The notes under the pieces: generated by a model
What the model was told of the DNA's origin: nothing
Databases searched by the model: none
What the model saw: the letters and a program-made list of their open reading frames with translations, nothing else
Origin: JBBWZH01 sp035544115
Lineage (GTDB): Bacteria; Actinomycetota; Actinomycetes; Mycobacteriales; CADCTP01
Direction: 5' to 3'
DNA: 64,000 bases
NCBI GenBank assembly: GCA_963714145.1
Contig: OY970235.1
Span: 7,750,001-7,814,000 of the forward strand
Made by a program: the position numbers and the translations under genes
Part shown: in pieces, positions 1 to 12,000 of the stretch
How the letters are laid out: each line of letters starts with the position of its first letter
Position numbering within the stretch: position 1 is the stretch's first letter

Positions 1-1
1 C

Positions 2-3000
2 CTGATCGACGACGACACCCGCCTCGACCCGGCCGCCCTGGTCGACTACGTCGCCACCAACCGGATCGACTTCCTGGACCTGACACCCTCATACGCGCAG
101 CAACTCGTCGCCGCCGGCCTGCTGACCGACCCGCGGCACCAGCCGGCCACGCTGATGCTCGGCGGCGAGGCAGTGGGCGGGGCGCTCTGGCGCGACCTCG
201 CCACCACCGAAGGCACGACCAGCCTGAACTTCTACGGCCCCACCGAGTGCACTGTGGACACCCTGTCCTACCCGGTCACCGCCGCGGACCCGCGGCCGCT
301 GGTCGGCCGCCCACTCGGGAACGTGCAGGCGTACATCTTGGACGGTCGACTCGGGCCGGTCCCGGTCGGGGCGGCTGGCGAGCTGTACCTGGCCGGCGCC
401 CAGGTGGCCCGCGGCTATCTCAACCGGCCCGGGCTGACCGCCGACCGGTTCGTCCCCGACCCGTACGGTGCGCCCGGCACCCGGATGTACCGCACCGGCG
501 ACCGCGCCCGCTGGACACCAGACGGCGCCATCGACTACCTCGGCCGCGCCGACGACCAGGTCAAAATCCGCGGCCACCGGATCGAACCCGCCGAGATCGA
601 AACCGCACTGCTGCAGCACCCAGCCGTGGCCGCTGCCGCGGTGATCGCCCGGCAGGACGGCGGACCCACCCGCCTGGTCGCCTACCTGGTGCTGGCGACC
701 CCGGAACTCCCACCCGACCTGCGCGGTTGGCTGAGCCGGACGCTGCCCGACTACATGCTGCCGGCCGCGTTCGTCCCGCTCGCCGCGCTGCCGCTGACCT
801 CAGCCGGCAAGCTGGACCGCCGCGCGCTGCCCGCGCCGGACTTCGACCGGGCCAGCGGCGCCGACTTCGCCGCCCCGCGGACACCGGCCGAGCGGGAACT
901 GGCCCAGATCTGGGCCGATGTGCTCGGCCTGACCAGGGTCGGCCGGCATGACAGCTTCTTCGAACTCGGCGGCGACTCGATCCTGTCGATCCAGGTGGCC
1001 TCCCGGGCCCGGACCGCGCTCGGCGTGGACATCTCGCCGCGCGCGTTGTTCACCACGCCGACGATCGCCGGCCTCGCCGCCGGCCTGCCCACCGGTACGG
1101 GCCCGGAGCTGACCGGCATCCCGGTTCACCCGCGGGACGGCGCGCTGCCGCTCTCGTTCGCCCAGCAGCGGCTCTGGTTCCTGCACGAGTTCGAGCCGGA
1201 CAGCACCGAATACATCACCCCGACCGCGCTCCGCCTCCACGGCACGCTCGACCAGGCGGCGCTGCGCACCGCGTTCAACCAGCTCGCGGAGCGGCACGAG
1301 TCGCTGCGTACCACCTTCGACTCAACCGACGGCAGCCCGAGCCAGGTCGTCCACCCACCGTCCGAAGTAGACCTCCCGGTGCTCGACCTGACCGGCTGCC
1401 CGGCCGCCGAGCGGGACGCCCGACTGCAGGACGCGCTGGCCGAGGAGAGCGGGCGACCGTTCGATCTACAGCGCGGGCCGTTGCTGCGGGTGCGGTTGAT
1501 CCGGCTGGCTGCCGACGATCACGCGCTGGCCATCACCATGCACCACATCATTACCGACGGCTGGTCGGCCGGTGTGCTGCTGACCGACCTCGCTGCCCTG
1601 TACGCCGCCGCGCTCGGTGCAGAGCCGGCCGGCCGGCCCGAGCTGCCCGTCCAGTTCGCCGACTTCGCCGCCTGGCAGCGGGCCCGGCACACCAGCTCCA
1701 CAGTGGACAGCCAGCTCGACTACTGGCGCACCCAGCTCGCCGGAGCACCGCCGCTCGACCTGCCCACCGACCGGCCACGCCCGACGGTACGGACCAGGAA
1801 CGGCGCCACCATCGAGTTCGAACTGCCGGTGGAGACCACCGCGGCGCTGAAGAAGCTGGGCCAGCACCATGACGCGACGCTGTTCATGACGCTGGCCGCC
1901 GCCTACCAGGTCCTGCTCAGCCGGTGGACCGGGCAGGCCGACATCAGCGTCGGTACGGTCACCGCCGGCCGTGACCACCCCGACCTGGAACACCTGATCG
2001 GCTTCTTCGTCAAGACGCTGGTACTGCGCAGCACGGTGGTCCCGGACAGCACGTTCACCGAATTCCTGGCCGACCTGAAGCGCACCGCGGTGGACGCCTT
2101 CGAGCACGCCGACATCCCGTTCGAGCGGCTGGTGGACGAGCTGCAGCCCACCCGCGACACCAGCCGGACCCCGCTGTTCCAGACCATGATCGCGCTGCAC
2201 AACACTCCGGTCGGGGTGGCCGAGCTGCCCGGCCTGGAGCTGACCGAGATCGAACCGCCGGCCGGGACCGCGGCGTTCGACCTCGGGGTGGACTTCCAGG
2301 AGCGGGACGGTGTGCTGGCCGGCTCGATGAACTACAACACCGACCTGTTCGACGCGTCGACCGTGCACCGGATGGTCGGGCAACTGCTGGTGCTGCTGGA
2401 CGGCATCGCCGCCGATCCGGCCCGGCCGGTGGCCGACCTGCCGGTGCTGTCCGAGGCGGAACACCGGCAGGTGCTCCAGGAGTGGAACGGGACCGACCTG
2501 CCGGCGGTGGTCGATTCCTTCGTCGAGCTGTTCGAGGCCCAGGCCGCGCGTACGCCCGACCACACCGCCGTGGTCGCCGGGGGCGAGCAGCGCAGCTACG
2601 CCGAGCTGAACGCTGAGGCGAACCGGCTGGCCCGGCTGCTGATCCAGCAGGGTGCCGGCCCGGAGCGGATCGTCGCGCTCGCGCTGCCCCGGACGACCAC
2701 CGTGATCGCCGCACTGCTGGCCGTACTGAAGGCCGGCGCGGTGTACCTGCCGGTCGAGCGGGAGCTGCCGCCGGACCGGATCGGCTACCTGTTCGACGAC
2801 GCCTCCCCCGCCCTGGTCGTCACCACCCGCGACAGCGTCAACGTCCACAGTGGAGCCCAGAGTGCCGGCAGCCGGCTGCTGGTACTGGACGATCCGGACG
2901 TTGCGGCCGCCGCCGCGATGCAGCCGGCGGTCGACCTGACCGACGCCGAGCGCGGCTGGCCGATCCGGCCGGACAGTTCCGCGTACGTGATCTACACGTC

Positions 3001-6000
3001 CGGCTCGACCGGGCGGCCGAAGGGCGTCCTCATCCCGCACCGCGGCCTGGTCAGCCTGGCCCGCGGCCAGCAGAGCTGGCTGCAGCCACTGGTTGCCCAC
3101 CTGGGCCGGCTGCGGTTCGCGCAGACCGCGGTGTTCTCGTTCGACACGTCCTGGGAGGGCCCGCTGCTGATGGCGGCCGGGCACGAGCTGCACCTGATCG
3201 ACGAGGAGACGCGGCTGGACGCGCCCGCGCTGGTCGACTACATCGCCGAACGCCGGATCGACGCGCTGGACCTGACACCGACGCACATCCAGCATCTACT
3301 CGCCAACGGCCTGCTCACCGACGTGCGGCACCGACCGGGACTGCTGATGGCCGGCGGCGAGCCGGTCAGCGAGGCGCTCTGGCAGGAGCTCAGCGCCGTC
3401 GACGGCACCCTGAGTGTCAACGTCTACGGCCCGACCGAGTGCACTGTGGACGCCACCGCGCACCCGATCAGCCCGGGCAGCCGGCCGGCGATCGGCCGCC
3501 CGTTGCCGAACCTGCGGACGTACGTGCTGGACGAGCGACTGCACCCGGTGCCGGTCGGCATCCCCGGCGAGCTGCACCTGGCCGGCCCGCAACTGGCCCG
3601 CGGCTACCTGAACCGCCCCGGTCTCACCGGCGAGCGGTTCATCGCCAACCCGTATGGGCGGCCCGGCAGCCGGATGTACCGCACCGGTGACCGGGTCCGG
3701 TGGACCGCCGACGGTGTGCTGGAGCACCTGGGGCGGACCGATCAGCAGGTCAAGATCCGCGGCTTCCGGATCGAGCCGGGCGAGATCGAGTCGGCCCTGC
3801 TGGCGCACCCGGCCGTCGTGGCCGCCGCGGTGGTCGCATGGGAGAACGAGGCCGGCCACCGGCAGCTCGTGGCCTACCTGGTGCCGGCTCCGGACGCGAC
3901 GCTGCTTGGCCCGGCCGAGCTCCGGCCGTGGCTGAAGCGCACGCTGCCGGAGTACATGGTGCCCGCCGGCTACGTCACGCTGGACGCGCTGCCGCTGACG
4001 TCGAGCGGGAAGCTGGACCGGCGCGCGCTGCCGGCACCGGTGTTCGAGGCCACCGGCGATGGTGGCTACGTGCCGCCACGGTCGCCGGTCGAGCAGGAAC
4101 TGGCCCGGGTCTGGGCCGGCGTGCTCGGTGCCGCCCGGGTCGGCATCGAGGACAACTTCTTCGAGCTCGGCGGCGACTCGATCCTGTCCATCCAGGTGGT
4201 CGCGCGGGCCCGGCAGGCTGGCCTGCGGCTGTCCGCAAAGGACATCTTCCTCTACCAGACCATCGCCGAGCTTGCCGCCAGCGTCGCGCTGGTGGACGAG
4301 CCGACCGGGGCGGCCCAGCCGGTGATCGAGGGTCCGGCCCCGCTCGGCCCGATCCAGCAGTGGTTCCTGGAGACCGAGACCGGCACGCCGAACCACTTCA
4401 CCATGTCGATGCTGGTGGACCTGGCCCCGGACACGGACACCGAGACGCTGCGGTCCGCCGTGGACGCGGTGATCGCGCAGCACAGCGCGTTCCGGCTCCG
4501 GTTCCGGGACATCGACGGCCGCTGGCAGCAGGAGCTCACCCCGCCGCTGGCCGCCGGCGGCGTCCAGGTGGTCGATCTGTCCGAACTGGACGGTGCCGCG
4601 CAGCAGGCGGCGATCGAAGCGGAAGCGCTGGCGGCGCAGACCGGCCTCGACATCGCCGCCGGGCCGATGCATGCCGCCCGGCTGTTCCTGCTCGGCGCCG
4701 GTCGCCGGCCGCGGCTGTTCCTGACCGTGCACCACCTGGTGATCGACGGCGTCTCCTGGCGGATCCTGTTCGAGGACATCGAGACCGCGTACCAGCAGCT
4801 GCGGTCCGGTCAACCGGTCGCACTCGGCCCGGTCGGCACCGGCTACCTGGAGTGGACCACCCGGCTGGCCGAGCACGTCCACTCCGGACAGTTGGACGCC
4901 GACCTCGCGTACTGGGCGCAGCGCTCGGCCGGCGCCGGCGACGCGCTGCCGGTGGACCGGGTCGGCACGAACACCGTCGGTTCCAGCGAGACGATCACCG
5001 TTCGGCTCGGTGCCGAGGAGACGGACGCGCTGCTGCACCAGGTGCCTGGCGTGTTCCGGACCCAGGTGAACGACGTGCTGCTGAGCGCGCTAGGCGCGGC
5101 GGTCGCTACCTGGACCGGTCGCGACCGGGTGCTGGTCGCGCTGGAGGGACACGGCCGGGAGGAGATCCTGGCCGGCGTCGACCTGTCCCGCACGGTCGGT
5201 TGGTTCACCGCCGAGTTCCCGGTCGCGCTGACGATGCCGGCCGGCGCGGTGCCGACCGGCGCGGTACCGGCCGGCGACTGGGGTGCCGTGCTCAAGTCGG
5301 TCAAGGAGCAGTTGCGGGCGGTGCCGCATCGCGGGCTCAGCTACGGCGCGCTGCGCTACCTGAGCGGGCCGGACTCACCGGCCAGCGTGTTGCGCGCCGA
5401 CCCGATGCCGCAGATCAGCCTGAACTACCACGGCCAGTGGGGCGTCGGTGGCGCCGCGACCGGCCTGTTCCAGGGCGGCGGCGCCGGCGTCGGCCAGGAC
5501 GCCGCGCCCGGCAGCCCCCGCAGCTACCTGCTGGAAATCACCGGCGCGGTCGAGAACGGCGAGCTGGAGCTGGGCTGGACCTATTCGACCGCGGTGCACG
5601 ACGAGGCGACCGTCCGCCGGCTGGCCCAGTCCGTGCTGGTCGCGCTGCGGGAGATCGTGGCCTACTGCGCCCGGCCGGAAGCCGGTGGCCGCACGCCGTC
5701 GGACTTCCCGCTGGCCGGGTTGACCCAGTCGCAGGTGGACACCGTGGTCGGCGACGGCCGGTCGGTGGAGGACGTCTACCCGCTGACCGCGCTGCAGGCC
5801 GGCATGCTGTTCCACAGCCTGGTCGACGGCCGGAGCGCCTACTTCGACCAGCTGCGGATACGGCTCGGCGGCATCACCGACCCACAGGCGCTGGGCGCCG
5901 CCTGGCAGCGGGTGGTGGACCGGACGCCGGTGCTGCGCAGCAGCGTGTGCTGGGACGGTGTCCCCGAGCCGCTGCAGGTCGTGCACCGCCGGGTCGGCCT

Positions 6001-9000
6001 GCCGGTCGAGCACCATGACTGGCGCGCACTGTCCGATCAGGACGCGGAGCGGGCGATCGAGCGGGCGCTGGCCGCGGACCATGCGGCCGGGGTGGACCTG
6101 ACCGCCGCGCCGCTGCTCCGGGTCATGATCGGCCGGCTGTCCGACGACGAGGTGCTGCTGGTCTGGACCGCACACCACATCCTGCTGGACGGTTGGAGCC
6201 TGGGTCAGGTGTTCGCCGAGGTGTGCGAGCAGTACTCGGCGATCGTGGCCGGGCGGCGTCCGGAGTTGACGCCGCGGCGGCCGTTCCGGGACTACCTGCA
6301 GTGGCTGCACGACCAGGACCCGGCCGGCGCCGAGGCCCACTGGCGGGCCGTGCTGTCCGGTGTGGACGCCGCCACCCCGCTGCCGTACGACCGGCCGCCG
6401 GTCGAGGCGCACGACGCGGTGTCCAGCGCGTCGGTCCGGGTGGAGTTGCCGCCGGCCGAGTCGAGCCTGCTGCGGGAGACCGCCAAGCGGGCCCGGCTGA
6501 CCCTGAACACGGTCGTGCAGGGTGCCTGGGCGGTGTTGCTGGCTGGTTATGGCGGTGTGGGTGAGGTGGTGTTCGGGTCGACGGTGTCGGGTCGGCCGGC
6601 TGAGTTGGCTGGGGTCGAGTCGATGGTGGGGATGTTCATCAATACGATCCCGACCCGGGTCCGGGTGGAGGGTTCCGGTGAGTTGGTGCCGTGGCTGCGG
6701 GAGTTGCAGGCGGCGCAGACCGAGGCGCGGCGGTTCGACTTCGTATCGCTGCCGCAGCTGCAGTCCTGGGCCGACCTGCCCGCCGGCGCAAGCCTGTTCG
6801 ACAGCATGATCGTGTTCGAGAACTACCCGATCGACACCGACACCACCGCCGGGCTGCCCCAGGTGCGCGGGGTGGACGGGATCGACACGACCAACTTCCC
6901 GCTCAGCCTCAGCGCCTACCTGGACGACCGGCTCTGCTTCGAGCTGGACTACGACCCGCGGCTGTTCGACGCCGCGACGATCGAGCGGCTGACCGGTCAC
7001 CTGGTCGCGCTGCTGGCCGGTATCGCCGGCAACCCGGACCGCCGCCTCGCCGACCTTCAGCTGCTGTCCGCAGCCGAGCGCGAGCAGTTGCTGGTGGGCT
7101 GGAACCAGACCGCGCTGCCGGTGCCGCCCGCCAGCTATCCGGAGATCTTCGAGGCCCAGGCCGCGCACACGCCACACGCGACCGCCCTCGTCTGCGGCGA
7201 CGCCCGGCTCAGCTACGCCGAGCTCAACGCCCGAGCCAACCAACTCGCCCGCTACCTGGTCGCCGTCGGGATCCGGCCGGAACAGATCGTCGCACTCGCC
7301 CTGCCCCGCACCACCGACATGATCATCGCACTGCTCGCCGTCCTCAAGACCGGCGCCACCTATCTCCCGGTCGACCGCGACCTGCCCGCCGACCGGATCG
7401 GCTACCTGCTCACCGACGCCGACCCCGCTCTCGTCCTGACCACCCGCGACAGCACGAACGTCCAGGCTGGACTGACCTGCCGGCACCGCCCGCTGATGCT
7501 GGACGATCCGGCGCTGGTCGCGGCCGTTGCGTCCTGCCCCGACACCGACCTGTCCGATGTGGAGCGGGCCGGGCCGCTGGCCGCGGAGGCAGCCGCCTAC
7601 GTGATCTACACGTCGGGTTCGACCGGGCGGCCGAAGGGTGTCGTGGTCTCGCACGGCAACCTGGCCAACCTGTTCCACGCGCACCGCACCGGCCTGTTCG
7701 CCGCCCCGCTGGCCGGCGCCGCCGAACGGTCCGGGCGGGTCCGGGTCGCGCTGACCGCGGTGTTCTCGTTCGACACGTCCTGGGAAGGCCCGCTGCTGAT
7801 GGCGGCCGGGCACGAACTGCACCTGATCGACGACGACACCCGGCTCGACACGGCCGCCCTGGTCGACTACATCGCCACCAACCGGATCGACTTCCTGGAC
7901 CTGACGCCCTCGTATGCTCGGCAGCTGGTCGCGGCCGGGCTGCTGACCGACCCGCGGCACCGGCCGGCCGCGCTGATGCTCGGCGGCGAGGCGCTCGGCG
8001 AGACACTCTGGCGCGACCTCGCCACCGCCGAAGGCACGACCAGCCTCAACTACTACGGCCCGACCGAGTGCACCGTGGACGCGCTCGCCCATCCGATCAC
8101 CGCGGCCGATCCGCGGCCACTGGTAGGCCGTCCACTCGGGAACGTCCAGGCGTACATCTTGGACGATCGGCTCCAGCCGATACCGGTCGGCGCTCCGGGT
8201 GAGCTGTACCTGGCCGGTGCCCAGGTGGCCCGCGGCTACCTGAACCGGCCCGGGCTGACCGCCGACCGGTTCGTCCCCGACCCGTACGGTGCACCCGGCA
8301 CCCGGATGTACCGCACCGGCGACCGCGCCCGCTGGACACCAGACGGCGCCATCGACTACCTCGGCCGCGCCGACGACCAGGTCAAAATCCGCGGCCACCG
8401 GATCGAACCCGCCGAAATCGAAACCGCACTGCTGCAGCACCCGGAACTGGCCGCTGCCGCGGTGATCGCCCGGGGCGGCGAGCCGGACGGCTCCGGCCAC
8501 CTGCGCCTGATCGCCTACTGCGTGCCCGCCGTGGGCCGGGAGCTGCCGGCCGATCTGCGCGGCTGGCTCGCCGGGACGCTGCCCGACTACATGCTGCCGG
8601 CCGCGTTCGTCCGGCTGGACACGCTGCCGCTGACCTCGGCCGGCAAGCTCGACCGCCGCGCGCTGCCGGCGCCGGAGTTCGACCTGCCCGCGGGCACCGG
8701 GTACGTCCCGCCGACCACGGCGGCGGAGCGGGAGCTGGCCCGGATCTGGGCCGAGGTGCTGCGGGTGGCCGAGGTCGGCGTCCAGGACAACTTCTTCGAG
8801 CTGGGTGGTGACTCGATCCTCGCCATCCAGGTGGTCTCCCGGGCCAGGGCCGCGCTCGGCGTGCAGCTCTCGCCGCGGGCGCTGTTCGGCACGCCGACGA
8901 TCGCCGCGCTGGCCGGCGCGATGTCGACGGCCGACCCGGCACCGGCCGGCATCCCGACCCGCCGCCGCGATGGCACGTTGCCGCTCTCGTTCGCCCAGCA

Positions 9001-12000
9001 GCGGCTCTGGTTCCTGCACGAGTTCGATCCGGACGGTTCCGAGTACGTCACGCCGACCGCGCTGCGGCTGCGCGGCACGCTGGACCACGAGGCGCTGCGG
9101 GTCGCGTTCGGCCGGCTGGTCGAGCGGCACGAGTCACTGCGCACCACGTTCGACTCGACCGACGGCAACCCGACCCAGGTGGTGCACCCGCCGTACCAGC
9201 CGGAGATCGAGTTCATCGATCTCGCCGGGGTGTCCGAACCGGACGGCACCCTGCTGCGGCTGCTGGCCGAGGAGAGCAGCTACCCGTTCGACCTGCACCG
9301 CGGCCCACTGCTCCGGGTGAAGCTGATCCGGCTCGGCGCCGACGACCAGGCATTGTCGATCACCATGCACCACATCGTGACCGACGGCTGGTCCACCGGC
9401 ATCCTGCTGACCGACCTGGCCGAGTTCTACACCGCCGCCGTCGAGGGCCGGCCGGCGGACCTGCCCCCACTCCCGATCCAGTACGCCGACTTCGCGGCCT
9501 GGCAACGCGAACAGCACGCCGGCTCCACTGTGGACGGCCAGCTCGACTACTGGCGTACCGCGCTCGCCGACGCGCCGACGCTGGAGTTGCCCATCGATCA
9601 CCCGCGTCCGCTGGTACAGACCAAGAACGGCGGCACCGTCGACGTCACGCTGTCCGCGGAAGTGACCGAGCGGCTCAAGCGGATCGGGCAGCGGCACGAC
9701 GCGACGCTGTTCATGACGCTGACCGCCGCCTACCAGACCCTGCTCGCCCGGTGGACCGGGCAGCGCGACATCACGATCGGCACGGTCACCGCCGGCCGCG
9801 ACCACCCCGACCTCGGCCACCTCATCGGCTTCTTCGTGAACACCCTGGCGCTGCGTTCCACAGTGGACCAGACCGCCACGTTCACCGAGCACCTCGCCGC
9901 CGTACGGGAGACCGTGCTCGGGGCGTTCGGCAACGCCGATGTCCCGTTCGAGCGGTTGGTGGACGAGCTGCAGCCCACCCGCGACACCAGCCGGACGCCG
10001 CTGTTCCAGACCATGCTCTCGCTGCAGAACACGCCGACCGCGGCCGGCGGGCTGCCCGGGCTGGAACTGTCCGACCTGGAGCCGCCGACCGCGACCGCAC
10101 CGTTCGACCTGACCGTCGAGTTCGGTGAGTCGGAGACCGGCCTGCAGGGCGTGCTGACCTACAACACCGACCTGTTCGACGGCAGCACCGGGCAGCGGCT
10201 GGCCGAGCAGCTGCGCATCCTGCTGCACGGCATCGCCGCCGACGCCGACCGCCCGCTCGTCGACCTGCCGATGCTGCCGGCAGCGGAGCGGGACCGGCTG
10301 GACAGCTGGAACGCGACCGACCGGGCGATCGGGCCGGTCACCTTCCCGGCGCTGTTCGAGGCCCAGGTGGCCCGGACCCCGGCCGCACCGGCGCTGCTGA
10401 CCGGCGACGGCCCGATCAGCTACGCCGAGCTGAACGCCCGGGCGAACCGGTTGGCCCGGGTGCTGATCCAGCACGGTGCCGGCCCGGAGCGGATCGTCGC
10501 GCTCGCCCTGCCCCGCTCGGTGGACATTGTCACCGCGCAGCTCGCGGTGCTGAAGGCCGGCGCCGCGTACCTGCCGATCGACCCGGCCTACCCGGCCGAC
10601 CGGATCGCGTTCATGCTCGCGGACGCGCGGCCGGTGCTCACCCTGGCCCACCGGGACGGCGCGCCCGCCGGCAACGTCCTCGCCGTCGACGACCCGACCG
10701 TCCAGTCCATTGTGGACGACCAGCCGGACGGTGACCTCACCGACGCCGACCGGATCGCACCGCTGCGGATCACGCATCCGGCCTACGTCATCTACACCTC
10801 CGGCTCGACCGGAAAGCCCAAGGGTGTCGTCATCGCGCACACCGGGCTGGCCAGCTTTGCCGCCGCCGAGATCGAACGGTTCGACGTGCGGCCCGGCGAC
10901 CGGGTGCTGGAGTTCTCCTCGCCCAGCTTCGACGCGTCCGTGCTGGAGCTGTGCATGTCGCTGCCGGCCGGCGCCGCGCTGGTCGTACCGCCGCCGGGCC
11001 CGCTGCTCGGCCAGCAGCTCGCCGACGTCCTGGCCGCGAACAAGGTGACCCACGCGCTGATCCCGCCGGCCGCGCTGGCCACCGTGCCGGCCGCCGACCT
11101 GACCGAGTTCCGCGGGCTGATCGTCGGCGGCGACGCCTGCACGGCCGAGCTGGTGCAGCGCTGGGCGCCGGGCCGGCAGATGATCAACGCGTACGGGCCG
11201 ACCGAGTCCACTGTGGTCGCGACCTGGTCGGCGCCGCTGGTGCCGGGGCCGAGCGCGCCGCCGATCGGTCGACCGATCCTGAACACCCGTGCCTACGTGC
11301 TGGACGCGCTGCTGCGGCCGGTGCCGATCGGCGTGCCCGGCGAGCTGTACGTGGCCGGCATCGGGTTGGCCCGCGGCTACCTGAACCGGCCCGGGCTGAC
11401 CAGCGAGCGGTTCGTGGCCAACCCGTACGGCCAGCCCGGCAGCCGGATGTACCGCACCGGCGACCGGGTCCGGTGGGCCGCCGACGGCCAGCTGACGTTC
11501 CTGGAACGGGCCGATCACCAGGTGCAGATCCGCGGTTTCCGGGTCGAGCTCGGCGAGGTGGAGACGGCGTTGCTGCGGCACGAGGCGATCGCCGCGGCGG
11601 TGGTGACGGCCCGCGCCGACACCGGCCACAAGCGACTCGTCGCCTACCTCGTGCCGGCCGGCCCGGAGCTGCCCGGCATTGCCGAGCTGCGCGAGTTCCT
11701 CGGCCGGACACTGCCCGACTACATGGTCCCGGCGGCGTTCGTCCCGCTGGCCGCGCTGCCGCTGAACCCGAACGGCAAGCTGGACCACCGGGCGCTGCCA
11801 GCACCGGCGCACGTCCAGCCGGCGGGGGAGGAGTACCGGCCACCGCGGACACCGACCGAGCGGACGCTGGCCGACATCTGGGCCGACGTGCTCGGCCTGG
11901 ACCGGGTCGGCATCGAGGACAACTTCTTCGAGCTGGGCGGTGATTCGATCCTGTCCATCCAGGTCGTCTCCCGGGCCCGGCAGGCCGGGCTGCGGCTCAC

